A stretch of 64,000 nucleotides of DNA from Pantoea sp. Ap-967 (lineage in GTDB: Bacteria; Pseudomonadota; Gammaproteobacteria; Pseudomonadales; Pseudomonadaceae), in NCBI RefSeq assembly GCF_011752565.1, contig NZ_VWXK01000027.1:17270-81269 (forward strand), written 5' to 3'. A model generated the notes under the pieces. The model was not told the origin of the DNA, ran no database searches, and was given only the letters and a program-made list of their open reading frames with translations. Both the position numbers and the translations under genes were made by a program. Positions 41,877-50,949 of this stretch are shown here, piece after piece (position 1 is the stretch's first letter; each line of letters begins with the position of its first letter).

Positions 41877-43874
41877 ATGCCCAGCCGTCGTGAACGTGCC
41901 AACGCCATTCGTGCCCTCAGCATGGATGCCGTGCAAAAGGCCAACAGCGGCCACCCAGGTGCCCCCATGGGCATGGCGGATATCGCCGAAGTGCTTTGGC
42001 GCGACTATCTGAAGCACAACCCGAGCAACCCGAAATTCGCCGACCGCGACCGCTTCGTGCTGTCCAACGGCCACGGCTCGATGCTGATCTACTCCCTGCT
42101 GCACCTGACCGGCTACGACGTCACCATCGATGACATCAAAGGCTTCCGCCAGCTGCACAGCCGCACCCCGGGCCACCCGGAATACGGCTACACCCCAGGT
42201 GTGGAAACCACCACCGGCCCGCTCGGCCAGGGTATCGCCAACGCCGTGGGCTTCGCCCTGGCGGAAAAAGTCCTGGCGGCCCAGTTCAACCGTGACGGCC
42301 ACACCATCGTCGACCACAACACCTACGTGTTCCTTGGCGACGGCTGCATGATGGAAGGCATCTCCCACGAAGTCGCCTCGCTGGCCGGCACCCTGGGCCT
42401 GAACAAGCTGGTCGCCTTCTATGACGACAACGGCATCTCCATCGACGGCGAAGTGCACGGCTGGTTCACCGACAACACCCCGGCCCGTTTCGAAGCCTAC
42501 AATTGGCAGGTCATCCGCAACGTCAATGGCCACGATGCCGACGAAATCAAGATGGCCATCGAGACGGCGCGCAAGAGCGACCGCCCGACCCTGATCTGCT
42601 GCAAGACCATCATCGGTTTCGGCTCGCCGAACAAGCAGGGCAAGGAAGACTGCCACGGTGCTCCGCTGGGCAACGACGAAATCGCCCTGGCCCGCAAGGA
42701 ACTGAACTGGAACCACGGCCCGTTCGAAATCCCCGCCGACATCTATGCCGAGTGGGATGCCAAGGCCGCTGGCGCCAAGGCCGAAGCCGACTGGAACCAG
42801 CGCTTCGACGCCTACGCCAAGGCTTACCCGGAGCTGGCTGCCGAGTTCAAGCGCCGTGACAGCGGCGAGCTGCCGGCCGACTTCAGCGAAAAAGCCCAGG
42901 CCTACATCAATGAAGTGGCTGCCAAGGGCGAAACCATCGCCAGCCGCAAGGCCAGCCAGAACGCGCTGAACGCCTTCGGCCCGCTGCTGCCTGAATTCCT
43001 CGGCGGCTCGGCTGACCTGGCCGGCTCCAACCTGACCCTGTGGAAAGGTTGCAAGGGCGTGGAAGCCAATGACGCCAGCGGCAACTACGTGTTCTACGGC
43101 GTGCGCGAGTTCGGCATGACCGCCATCATGAACGGCGTTGCCCTGCACGGTGGCCTGGTGCCTTACGGCGCCACCTTCCTGATGTTCATGGAATACGCCC
43201 GTAACGCTGTGCGCATGTCGGCGCTGATGAAGCAGCGCGTGATCCACGTCTATACCCACGACTCCATCGGCCTGGGCGAAGACGGCCCGACCCACCAGCC
43301 GATCGAGCAGCTGACCAGCCTGCGCAGCACGCCGAACCTGGACACCTGGCGCCCGGCCGACGCGGTGGAATCTGCCGTGTGCTGGAAAAACGCCCTGGAG
43401 CGCAAGGACGGCCCTTCGGCGCTGATCTTCTCGCGCCAGAACCTGCAGCACCAGGACCGCGACGCCCAGCAGATCGCCGACATCAGCCGCGGCGGCTATG
43501 TGCTCAAGGACTGCGCCGGCGAGCCTGAGCTGATCCTGATCGCCACCGGTTCCGAAGTGGGCCTGGCCGTTCAGGCCTTCGCCAAGCTGACCGAGCAGGG
43601 CCGCAAGGTGCGTGTGGTTTCCATGCCGTGCACCAGCGTGTTCGATGCCCAGGATGCCGCCTACAAGCAGTCGGTACTGCCGCTGGAAGTTGGCGCGCGC
43701 ATCGCCATCGAAGCCGCCCACGCCGACTTCTGGTACAAGTACGTCGGCCTGGAAGGCCGCGTCATCGGCATGACCACCTACGGTGAGTCGGCCCCGGCCG
43801 CCGCGCTGTTCGAGGAATTCGGCTTCACCCTGGAGAACATCCTGGGTACTGCCGAAGAGCTGCTGGAAGACTGA
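41877..43874 (+). CDS. tkt: Transketolase
   Basis: A 665-residue transketolase, linking the pentose phosphate pathway with glycolysis using thiamine diphosphate. Motifs: AIRALSMDAVQKANSGHPGA at the start, the cofactor motif from GDGCMMEGISHEVASLAG to the Asn of DDNGISIDG, and the second-domain THDSIGLGEDGPTHQPIEQL. It starts after AGGAGA at 41866. It heads the plus-strand tkt-epd-pgk-fba series, as in many gammaproteobacteria, though a BIME separates it from epd. Confidence 0.97.
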   Translation: MPSRRERANAIRALSMDAVQKANSGHPGAPMGMADIAEVLWRDYLKHNPSNPKFADRDRFVLSNGHGSMLIYSLLHLTGYDVTIDDIKGFRQLHSRTPGHPEYGYTPGVETTTGPLGQGIANAVGFALAEKVLAAQFNRDGHTIVDHNTYVFLGDGCMMEGISHEVASLAGTLGLNKLVAFYDDNGISIDGEVHGWFTDNTPARFEAYNWQVIRNVNGHDADEIKMAIETARKSDRPTLICCKTIIGFGSPNKQGKEDCHGAPLGNDEIALARKELNWNHGPFEIPADIYAEWDAKAAGAKAEADWNQRFDAYAKAYPELAAEFKRRDSGELPADFSEKAQAYINEVAAKGETIASRKASQNALNAFGPLLPEFLGGSADLAGSNLTLWKGCKGVEANDASGNYVFYGVREFGMTAIMNGVALHGGLVPYGATFLMFMEYARNAVRMSALMKQRVIHVYTHDSIGLGEDGPTHQPIEQLTSLRSTPNLDTWRPADAVESAVCWKNALERKDGPSALIFSRQNLQHQDRDAQQIADISRGGYVLKDCAGEPELILIATGSEVGLAVQAFAKLTEQGRKVRVVSMPCTSVFDAQDAAYKQSVLPLEVGARIAIEAAHADFWYKYVGLEGRVIGMTTYGESAPAAALFEEFGFTLENILGTAEELLED

Positions 43875-43884
43875 TACAGGCAAG

Positions 43885-43996
43885 GCGAGGGCCTTTGGCC
43901 CTCGTTCGCGGCGCAAGGCCGCTCCTACAGGGTATTGCGTCCGCCGTCCCCTGTAGGAGCGGCCTTGTGCCGCGAATGGGCCGCACAGCGGCCCCG
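43885..43996. repeat. BIME between tkt and epd
   Basis: GAGGGCCTTTGGCCCTC hairpin, then CGCGGCGCAAGGCCGCTCCT and an inverted CTGTAGGAGCGGCCTTGTGC, ending in GGGCCGCACAGCGGCCC. It may end or stabilise the tkt transcript. Confidence 0.8.
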
Positions 43997-44024
43997 TACA
44001 TTCGCCGGAGTTAACGAGCCACCT

Positions 44025-45086
44025 ATGCCCCACCCGCGTCCTTACAAAGTTGCACTCAACGGTTACGGCCGCATCGGCCGCTGTGTCCTGCGCGCACTGT
44101 TCGAGCGTGGGGCCAGGGCCGGCTTCGAGATCGTTGCCTTGAACGACCTGGCCGACCAGGCCAGCATCGAATACCTGACCCGCTTCGACTCCACCCACGG
44201 GCGTTTCCCCGGTGAGGTGAAGGTCGACGGCGATTGCCTGCACATCAATGGCGACTGCGTGAAGGTGATGCGCAGTGCCACCCCCGAAGGCGTCGACTGG
44301 GCGTCGCTGGGCATCGACCTGGTGCTGGAGTGCTCCGGTGCCTACCACACCCGTGCCGACGGCCAGCGGTTCCTCGACGCCGGCGCACCGCGCGTGTTGT
44401 TCTCGCAGCCCATGGCCAGCGAGGCGGACGTCGATGCCACCGTGGTCTATGGCATCAACCAGGATTGCCTGACGGGCAACGAGCGCCTGGTGTCCAACGC
44501 CTCCTGCACCACCAACTGCGGCGTGCCGCTGTTGCGCGTGCTGGACCAGGCGTTCGGCATCGACTATGTGCAGATCACCACCATCCACTCGGCGATGAAC
44601 GACCAGCCGGTGATCGACGCCTATCACCACGAAGACCTGCGCCGCACACGCTCGGCCTTCCAGTCGGTGATCCCGGTGTCCACGGGCCTGGCGCGCGGTA
44701 TCGAACGCCTGCTTCCGGAACTTGCCGGGCGAATCCAGGCCAAAGCGGTACGGGTGCCGACCGTCAACGTCTCGTGCCTGGACATCACCCTGCAGACCGC
44801 CCGCGACACCAGCGCGGCCGAGGTCAACCGGGTGTTGCGCGAGGCGGCGCTGGACGGCCCGCTGAAAGGCCTGCTGGCCTACACCGAGCTGCCCCACGCC
44901 AGCTGTGATTTCAACCATGACCCGCATTCGGCCATCGTCGATGCCAGCCAGACCCGCGTCTCAGGCCCCCGCCTGGTGAACCTGCTGGCCTGGTTCGACA
45001 ACGAATGGGGGTTCGCCAACCGTATGCTCGACGTTGCCGACCACTATCTGCACGTCGTCCACTCTACCCGCAGCAAACAGCCCTGA
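44025..45086 (+). CDS. epd: D-erythrose-4-phosphate dehydrogenase
   Basis: A 353-residue GAPDH-family enzyme. The start at 44025 gives MPHPRPYKVALNGYGRIGRC; the catalytic Cys is C161 in SNASCTTNCGVPLL, and WFDNEWGFANRMLDVADHY is the C-terminal signature. By position between tkt and pgk, and by sequence style, it is the Epd type, oxidising erythrose 4-phosphate to erythronate 4-phosphate for pyridoxal phosphate synthesis, although GAPDH activity cannot be excluded. pgk starts 12 bases downstream. Confidence 0.88.
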   Translation: MPHPRPYKVALNGYGRIGRCVLRALFERGARAGFEIVALNDLADQASIEYLTRFDSTHGRFPGEVKVDGDCLHINGDCVKVMRSATPEGVDWASLGIDLVLECSGAYHTRADGQRFLDAGAPRVLFSQPMASEADVDATVVYGINQDCLTGNERLVSNASCTTNCGVPLLRVLDQAFGIDYVQITTIHSAMNDQPVIDAYHHEDLRRTRSAFQSVIPVSTGLARGIERLLPELAGRIQAKAVRVPTVNVSCLDITLQTARDTSAAEVNRVLREAALDGPLKGLLAYTELPHASCDFNHDPHSAIVDASQTRVSGPRLVNLLAWFDNEWGFANRMLDVADHYLHVVHSTRSKQP

Positions 45087-45098
45087 AGGACTGCATTC

Positions 45099-46262
45099 AT
45101 GACCGTGTTGAAGATGACCGACCTCGACCTGCAAGGTAAGCGCGTACTGATTCGCGAAGACCTCAACGTGCCTGTGAAGGACGGTGTGGTAACCAGCGAC
45201 GCGCGTATCCTGGCAGCGCTGCCGACCATCAAGCTGGCCCTGGAAAAGGGTGCCGCCGTGATGGTCTGCTCGCACCTGGGCCGCCCGAGCGAAGGCGAGT
45301 TCTCTGCCGAGAACAGCCTCAAGCCGGTTGCCGACTACCTGAGCAAGGCCCTGGGCCGCGACGTGCCGCTGGTGGCCGACTACCTGGGCGGCGTCGAGGT
45401 CAAGGCCGGTGACCTGGTGCTGTTCGAGAACGTGCGCTTCAACAAGGGCGAGAAAAAGAACGCCGATGAACTGGCGCAGCAGTACGCGGCCCTGTGCGAC
45501 GTGTTCGTGATGGACGCCTTCGGCACCGCCCACCGCGCCGAGGGTTCGACCCATGGCGTTGCCAAGTTCGCCAAGGTTGCCGCTGCCGGCCCGCTGCTGG
45601 CTGCCGAGCTGGACGCCCTGGGCAAGGCCCTGAAAGCCCCGGCCAAGCCGATGGCGGCCATCGTCGCCGGCTCCAAGGTATCGACCAAGCTGGACGTACT
45701 GAACAGCCTGAGCAGCGTCTGCGACCAACTGATCGTGGGTGGCGGCATTGCCAACACCTTCCTGGCCGCCGCTGGCCACCCAGTCGGCAAGTCGCTGTAC
45801 GAGCCTGACCTGGTCGACACCGCCAAGGCTATCGCCGCCAAGGTCAGCGTGCCGCTGCCAGTGGACGTGGTCGTGGCCAAGGCCTTCGCCGAAGACGCCG
45901 AAGCCACCGTCAAGGCCATCGCCGACGTGGCGGCCGACGACATGATCCTGGACATCGGCCCGCAAACCGCGGCCAACTTCGCCGAGCTGCTGAAGTCGTC
46001 GAAAACCATCCTGTGGAACGGCCCGGTTGGCGTGTTCGAATTCGACCAGTTCGGCAACGGCACCAAGGTGCTGGCCAAGGCCATCGCTGACAGCGCGGCA
46101 TTCTCCATCGCCGGTGGTGGCGATACCCTGGCGGCCATCGACAAATATGGCGTCAGCAAGGATATCTCCTACATTTCTACCGGTGGCGGCGCGTTCCTCG
46201 AATTCGTCGAAGGCAAGGTACTGCCGGCCGTGGAGATCCTGGAACAGCGGGCAAAAGCCTGA
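45099..46262 (+). CDS. pgk: Phosphoglycerate kinase
   Basis: A 387-residue glycolytic/gluconeogenic kinase. It has KRVLIREDLNVPVKDGVV at the N-terminus, MVCSHLGRPSEGEFS, KPMAAIVAGSKVSTKLDVLN, and the nucleotide loop region GPVGVFEFDQFGNGTKVLAK with FSIAGGGDTLAAIDK. It follows epd closely and leads into two small lipoprotein genes before fba. Confidence 0.97.
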   Translation: MTVLKMTDLDLQGKRVLIREDLNVPVKDGVVTSDARILAALPTIKLALEKGAAVMVCSHLGRPSEGEFSAENSLKPVADYLSKALGRDVPLVADYLGGVEVKAGDLVLFENVRFNKGEKKNADELAQQYAALCDVFVMDAFGTAHRAEGSTHGVAKFAKVAAAGPLLAAELDALGKALKAPAKPMAAIVAGSKVSTKLDVLNSLSSVCDQLIVGGGIANTFLAAAGHPVGKSLYEPDLVDTAKAIAAKVSVPLPVDVVVAKAFAEDAEATVKAIADVAADDMILDIGPQTAANFAELLKSSKTILWNGPVGVFEFDQFGNGTKVLAKAIADSAAFSIAGGGDTLAAIDKYGVSKDISYISTGGGAFLEFVEGKVLPAVEILEQRAKA

Positions 46263-46294
46263 TAAAGGCGGCGCCTGGCAAAGGGAGCGACCTG

Positions 46295-46513
46295 ATGGTC
46301 AAGCAATTGCCTGTGATGATCCTGGCCTGCCTGCTGGGCGCCTGCTCCAGCGGCCCCACTGCGGACGCCGACCCGGCGCACCCGCCCAAGGGCGGGTGCT
46401 ACCAGTCCGAGTGGCAAGCCGAGACGGTGCCGGTGATCAGCAAGCGCGTCGGGCCGCAAGGCCTGGACAAGTATGATGAAGAACACCAGCGCCAGGCGCC
46501 GGGTTGCCCTTGA
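46295..46513 (+). CDS. Small putative lipoprotein
   Basis: A 72-residue protein with a lipoprotein signal (MVKQLPVMILACLLGACSSG, lipobox LGAC at about residues 14-17). The mature part of about 55 residues has two further cysteines (GGCYQSEW and the terminal GCP) that may form a disulfide. An AAGGGAG site precedes ATG 46295. No known function. It sits 32 bases after pgk and is probably in the same transcript. Confidence 0.75.
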   Translation: MVKQLPVMILACLLGACSSGPTADADPAHPPKGGCYQSEWQAETVPVISKRVGPQGLDKYDEEHQRQAPGCP

Positions 46514-46575
46514 ACCTGCGTTTCGTCGGTACAGGCAACCAAGCGGCCGTTGTGTGGTCATCTAGAGGATATTCA

Positions 46576-46905
46576 ATGAAAGCGCTGATGGCCGCCTCGG
46601 CCCTGGCGACACTGGCAGGCTGCTCGCTGCTGCAGCCGGCGCAACCGGCCCCGGCCGACAACTGGACCCGCTGGGTCTGCGATACCCAGGCCGAAGTGCT
46701 GTGGCGCTTCGCCGATGCCAAACACGACCAGGTCGATGTCCGCCTGGGTGGCGGCGACCAGGTCTACCGGCTCAAGTCCGAGCCGGGCGCCTCGGGCGCG
46801 CTGTACAGCGATGGCGTGCTGGCCTTCCACACCAAGGGCGAAGAAGGCCTGGTGTACTGGGTGGCAACCAACGATCTGATTGGGCGGGGCTGCAAGGCAC
46901 CGTGA
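46576..46905 (+). CDS. MliC-like membrane-bound lysozyme inhibitor lipoprotein
   Basis: A 109-residue lipoprotein (MKALMAASALATLAGCSLLQ; lipobox LAGC). The mature domain, with WVCDTQAEVLWRFADAKHDQ, an end segment LVYWVATNDLIGRGC and a Cys pair, fits the MliC / C-type lysozyme inhibitor beta-barrel. Such proteins protect peptidoglycan from host or competitor lysozymes. The start 46576 gives the signal peptide; a frame extension upstream is not protein-like. It lies between the small lipoprotein gene and fba. Confidence 0.75.
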   Translation: MKALMAASALATLAGCSLLQPAQPAPADNWTRWVCDTQAEVLWRFADAKHDQVDVRLGGGDQVYRLKSEPGASGALYSDGVLAFHTKGEEGLVYWVATNDLIGRGCKAP

Positions 46906-47004
46906 CTGGCCGGGCCGCCACGCGGCCCACACAACTTGAACAGCAACCGCCCCTGCGGCAGGCTTGCATGAAACAAACGACGCTTGTCGGGAGAGAGATA
47001 CACA

Positions 47005-48069
47005 ATGGCACTCATTAGCATGCGCCAGATGCTGGACCACGCCGCCGAGTTCGGTTACGGCGTTCCGGCTTTCAACGTCAACAACCTCGAACAGATGCGC
47101 GCCATCATGGAAGCGGCCGACAAGACCGACTCCCCGGTGATCGTCCAGGCTTCGGCCGGCGCCCGCAAGTACGCCGGTGCCCCTTTCCTGCGCCACCTGA
47201 TCCTGGCTGCCATCGAAGAATTCCCGCACATTCCGGTGTGCATGCACCAGGACCACGGCACCAGCCCGGACGTCTGCCAGCGCTCGATCCAGCTGGGCTT
47301 CAGCTCGGTCATGATGGACGGCTCGCTGGGTGAAGACGGCAAGACCCCGACCGACTACGAGTACAACGTGCGCGTTACCCAGCAGACCGTGGCCATGGCC
47401 CACGCCTGCGGCGTATCGGTAGAGGGCGAGCTGGGCTGCCTGGGTTCGCTGGAAACCGGCATGGCCGGTGAAGAAGACGGTATCGGCGCCGAAGGCGTGT
47501 TGGACCACAGCCAGATGCTGACCGACCCGGAAGAGGCCGCCGACTTCGTCAAGAAGACCCAGGTCGACGCCCTGGCCATCGCCATCGGCACCAGCCACGG
47601 CGCCTACAAGTTCACCAAGCCGCCTACCGGCGACGTGCTGGCCATCGACCGCATCAAGGAAATCCACAAGCGCATCCCCAACACCCACCTGGTGATGCAC
47701 GGTTCTTCCTCGGTTCCGCAAGAGTGGCTGGCGATCATCAACCAGTACGGCGGCGACATCAAGGAAACCTACGGCGTACCGGTTGAAGAAATCGTCGAAG
47801 GCATTAAGCACGGCGTGCGCAAGGTCAACATCGACACCGACCTGCGCCTGGCCTCCACCGGTGCCATGCGCCGCCTGATGGCACAGAACCCAAGCGAGTT
47901 CGACCCGCGCAAGTTCTTCGGTGAAACCGTGAAGGCCATGCGCGACGTGTGCATCGCCCGTTACGAAGCCTTCGGCACCGCCGGCAATGCCTCGAAGATC
48001 AAGCCGATCTCCCTGGAAGGCATGTTCCAGCGTTACCTGAAAGGTGAGTTGGCCGCCAAGGTCAACTAA
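47005..48069 (+). CDS. fba: Fructose-bisphosphate aldolase, class II
   Basis: A 354-residue zinc-dependent aldolase. Metal and active-site segments are present: CMHQDHGTSPDVCQRSIQLG (zinc His), SVMMDGSLGED, VSVEGELGCLGSLETG, and LVMHGSSSVPQEW. It cleaves fructose 1,6-bisphosphate; in Pseudomonas it acts mainly in gluconeogenesis. The start at 47005 (MALISMRQMLDHAAEFGYGV) follows GGGAGAGAG. A strong terminator follows at 48087. Confidence 0.97.
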   Translation: MALISMRQMLDHAAEFGYGVPAFNVNNLEQMRAIMEAADKTDSPVIVQASAGARKYAGAPFLRHLILAAIEEFPHIPVCMHQDHGTSPDVCQRSIQLGFSSVMMDGSLGEDGKTPTDYEYNVRVTQQTVAMAHACGVSVEGELGCLGSLETGMAGEEDGIGAEGVLDHSQMLTDPEEAADFVKKTQVDALAIAIGTSHGAYKFTKPPTGDVLAIDRIKEIHKRIPNTHLVMHGSSSVPQEWLAIINQYGGDIKETYGVPVEEIVEGIKHGVRKVNIDTDLRLASTGAMRRLMAQNPSEFDPRKFFGETVKAMRDVCIARYEAFGTAGNASKIKPISLEGMFQRYLKGELAAKVN

Positions 48070-48086
48070 CAGGCCGTCAAAGCCAG

Positions 48087-48113
48087 AAAACCCGCAGCGA
48101 TGCGGGTTTTTTT
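48087..48113 (+). terminator. Intrinsic terminator of fba
   Basis: AAAACCCGCA-GCGA-TGCGGGTTTT followed by TTT: a compact stem with a seven-T run, 18 bases after the fba stop. Confidence 0.95.
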
Positions 48114-48119
48114 ATGCGC

Positions 48120-48138
48120 GGAATTCAGGTTGAATTCC
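48120..48138. promoter_or_regulatory. Palindrome upstream of cfcR
   Basis: GGAATTCA-GGT-TGAATTCC, eight-base perfect arms and a 3-base centre, 141 bases before the cfcR start and just past the fba terminator. It could be an operator; no factor can be named from the sequence. Confidence 0.35.
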
Positions 48139-48220
48139 CTGCAGGGGAACCATTAGTCGGCTAACGTGATACTTATTCACTGATAGCGTTCTGATTGCAT
48201 TGAATGTTGCATCCCCGAGG

Positions 48221-48227
48221 CTAGAGT
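48221..48227 (+). promoter_or_regulatory. Possible sigma-S -10 element of cfcR
   Basis: CTAGAGT followed by ATTTAA resembles the extended -10 of stationary-phase promoters (CTATACT-like), 52 bases before the cfcR ATG. cfcR of P. putida is known to depend on RpoS. The match is moderate. Confidence 0.35.
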
Positions 48228-48278
48228 ATTTAATCGGATCCAATCAAAAGTTGATGCTGGTCAAACAAGAGAAGCAGC

Positions 48279-50399
48279 ATGGATGGCGCTTACCCTCAAC
48301 CATTGGATGGCAAGTCGGTTCTCCTGGTGGTAGACGACTACCCGGAAAACCTGATCAGCATGCGCGCCCTGCTGGCGCGCAATGATTGGCAGGTGCTGAC
48401 GGCAAGCTCCGGGACCGAAGCCCTGGGCACCTTGCTCGAACACGATGTCGATCTGGTGCTGCTGGATGTGCAGATGCCGGAGATGGACGGTTTCGAGGTG
48501 GCCCGCCTGATGCGCGGCAGCCAGCGTACCCGGCTTACCCCCATCATCTTCCTCACCGCCAACGAGCAGTCCGACGCCGCCGTGCTCAAGGGCTACGCCA
48601 GTGGCGCGGTGGACTACCTGTTCAAACCGTTCGACCCGCAGATCCTCAAGCCCAAGGTGCAGGCGCAGCTTGACCAGCAGCGCAACAAACGCATGCTGCA
48701 GCGCCTGACCCGTGAGCTGGAAGCCGCCCGCGCGTTCAATGCCTCGATTCTGGAAAATGCCGCCGAAGGCATTCTGGTGGTCGGCGCCGAGGGGCTTATC
48801 AGTTTTGCCAACCCGGCGATTTCGCGCTTGCTCAAGACCCCGGTCGAGCAACTGCAGGGCGCCCCGTTGCTGAGCCTGCTGCAGCTGGCCAATGCCACCC
48901 TGTGGACCGAGTCGGAGTTCCATAGCGCCTACCTGGCGCGCCAGATCGTGCGCGTGCACGACGCGCACCTGCGCACCCCGGGTGGCCAACTGGTGCCGGT
49001 GGCCCTGTCCTGCGCACCGTTGCCGGCGGAGCAGCAGGCCATGGTGGTTACGGTGCTGGACATGTCGGTGGAGCGCAACCTGCACCAGCAACTCGAATAC
49101 CAGGCGGTCACCGACCCGCTGACCGGGCTGCTCAACCGCCGCGGTTTCTACCAGGCCGCCGAGGGCGCATTGCTGCGCAGCGAGCGCTCGGACAAGGCCC
49201 AGGCCTTGATGTACATGGACCTGGACGGCTTCAAGCGGATCAACGACTCGCTCGGCCACGAAGCCGGCGACCGGGTGCTGCGCTGGGTGGCCGAGCAGAT
49301 CAAGGACTGCCTGGGCAGCGAGGCCCTGCTGGCGCGCATGGGCGGTGATGAATTCACCGCCCTGTTCGACGGTTTGCCGTACCCGGAACAGGCCGGGCGT
49401 TATGCAGAGAAATTACTCGAACGTGTGTCGATCCAGCAGCAGATCGAAGGGCTCGACGTGTGCCTGGGCGTGAGTATCGGGATTGCCACCTACCCCGATT
49501 GCGGGGCCAATGTGGAAGGCTTGCTGAGCGCCGCCGACACTGCCATGTATGCGGCCAAGCAAGCCGGCCGCCAGCAGTACCGTTTCTACGACCAGGAACT
49601 CAATGGCCGGGCGCGTTCGCGCCTGATGCTCGAAGACAGCGTGCGCAATGCCATCGAGGCGCAGGATTTCACCCTGGTGTACCAACCCCAGGTGGCGTTC
49701 GCCGATGGCAAGCTGCGCGGCTTCGAGGCGCTGTTGCGTTGGCAGCACCCCAGCGTCGGCGATGTGCCGCCCGGGCTGTTCATTCCATTGCTGGAGGAAG
49801 CGCGCCTGATCAACCGCCTGGCCAGCTGGATCTACCGCCAGGGCGCCGCCCAGCGCCAGGCCTGGAGCCAGCGCTTCGGCGCGGACCTGGTGCTGGGCAT
49901 CAGCCTGAGCCGGGCGCAGTTCACCATGCCCGGTTTGGTCGACGAGCTGCAGCGGGTGATTCAGGACGACCAGCTGATTCCCTCGCAGCTGGAGGTGGAG
50001 GTGGCCGAAACCTCGCTGATGTACAACATCGACGCGGCCATCAAGCAGATTCACCGCCTGCGCGAGCTGGGCGTGCGCGTGGCCCTGGACGACTTCGGCG
50101 CCGGTGACTGCTCGTTGCGCATGCTGCGCGACCTGCCGATCGATACGGTGAAGCTGGACCGCCACCTGGTGGCGCGCTTGCCGGACTCAGCCGCCGATGC
50201 CGCGTTGGTGCGCAGCGTGATCAGCCTGTGCGCCGACTACCGCATCACGGTCATTGCCGAAGGCGTGGAAACCCCGGCCCAGGCTGCGTGGCTCAAGGCC
50301 AACGGGTGTGAATACGTGCAGGGCTTCCTGGTGGCCTACCCGATGACCGCCAATGATGCCAGCGGCTTCCCGGCGAATTATTCCTGGCCACGGCCATGA
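48279..50399 (+). CDS. cfcR: Response regulator diguanylate cyclase CfcR (REC-PAS-GGDEF-EAL)
   Basis: A 706-residue protein. Receiver domain (about 13-130) with phosphoacceptor D63 in VLLDVQMPEMDGF, a PAS domain (about 145-260), GGDEF domain with intact GGDEF at 355-359, and an EAL domain with EALLRW at 483. It matches CfcR, the RpoS-controlled cyclase that raises c-di-GMP in stationary-phase P. putida. Two details: the inhibitory RxxD site expected five residues before GGDEF is missing (GSEA instead), and the EAL domain has Ser542 (GISLSRAQF) where active phosphodiesterases have the metal-binding Asn of the VNLS motif. This suggests an uninhibited cyclase with an impaired phosphodiesterase half. 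Confidence 0.9.
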   Translation: MDGAYPQPLDGKSVLLVVDDYPENLISMRALLARNDWQVLTASSGTEALGTLLEHDVDLVLLDVQMPEMDGFEVARLMRGSQRTRLTPIIFLTANEQSDAAVLKGYASGAVDYLFKPFDPQILKPKVQAQLDQQRNKRMLQRLTRELEAARAFNASILENAAEGILVVGAEGLISFANPAISRLLKTPVEQLQGAPLLSLLQLANATLWTESEFHSAYLARQIVRVHDAHLRTPGGQLVPVALSCAPLPAEQQAMVVTVLDMSVERNLHQQLEYQAVTDPLTGLLNRRGFYQAAEGALLRSERSDKAQALMYMDLDGFKRINDSLGHEAGDRVLRWVAEQIKDCLGSEALLARMGGDEFTALFDGLPYPEQAGRYAEKLLERVSIQQQIEGLDVCLGVSIGIATYPDCGANVEGLLSAADTAMYAAKQAGRQQYRFYDQELNGRARSRLMLEDSVRNAIEAQDFTLVYQPQVAFADGKLRGFEALLRWQHPSVGDVPPGLFIPLLEEARLINRLASWIYRQGAAQRQAWSQRFGADLVLGISLSRAQFTMPGLVDELQRVIQDDQLIPSQLEVEVAETSLMYNIDAAIKQIHRLRELGVRVALDDFGAGDCSLRMLRDLPIDTVKLDRHLVARLPDSAADAALVRSVISLCADYRITVIAEGVETPAQAAWLKANGCEYVQGFLVAYPMTANDASGFPANYSWPRP

Positions 50400-50437
50400 T
50401 TGGCTAGAATCGGCATTCGTTACACCGAAGCCGTGCC

Positions 50438-50938
50438 ATGACCGAACTACGCTATTTGCAAGCTTACCCGCCGCACCTGCAGGAGCAGGTGCGGCAGATG
50501 ATCGACAGCGACCGCCTGGGCGAGTACCTGCAGCGCCGTTACCCCGGCCGCCATGCCGTGCAGAACGACAAGGCGCTGTACGGCTATGCCCAGGACTTGC
50601 GCCAGCAGTACCTGCGCAGTGCGCCGAACCTCGACAAGGTGCTGTTCGACAACCGGCTGGACCTCACCCACCGGGCCCTGGGGCTGAACACCGCGGTATC
50701 GCGGGTGCAGGGCGGCAAGCTCAAGGCGAAGAAGGAAATCCGTATTGCCTCGCTGTTCAAGGAGGCGGCGCCGGAGTTCCTGCGCATGATCGTGGTGCAT
50801 GAGCTTGCGCACCTGCGCGAGCGCGACCACAGCAAGGCGTTCTACCAGCTTTGCCAGCACATGGAACCGGCCTACCACCAACTGGAATTCGACCTGCGCG
50901 TCTACCTGACCTACCGGGAGTTGCCAGGCAACCTGTAA
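50438..50938 (+). CDS. YgjP-like zinc metallopeptidase domain protein
   Basis: A 166-residue protein with the zinc motif HELAH in MIVVHELAHLRERDHSKAFY, followed by a third ligand region (CQHMEPAYHQLEFDLR). This is the YgjP/DUF45 (WLM-like) metallopeptidase type. Its substrate is unknown; relatives are linked to protein-DNA crosslink or SUMO-like proteolysis in other lineages, which should not be assumed here. The winged-helix gene starts 11 bases after its stop. Confidence 0.85.
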   Translation: MTELRYLQAYPPHLQEQVRQMIDSDRLGEYLQRRYPGRHAVQNDKALYGYAQDLRQQYLRSAPNLDKVLFDNRLDLTHRALGLNTAVSRVQGGKLKAKKEIRIASLFKEAAPEFLRMIVVHELAHLRERDHSKAFYQLCQHMEPAYHQLEFDLRVYLTYRELPGNL

Positions 50939-50949
50939 GGACCCGCAGC

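Noticed and set aside
41856..44927. Long minus-strand open frame of 1023 codons
   Set aside because: Antisense to tkt and epd and passing through a BIME; a composition artefact.
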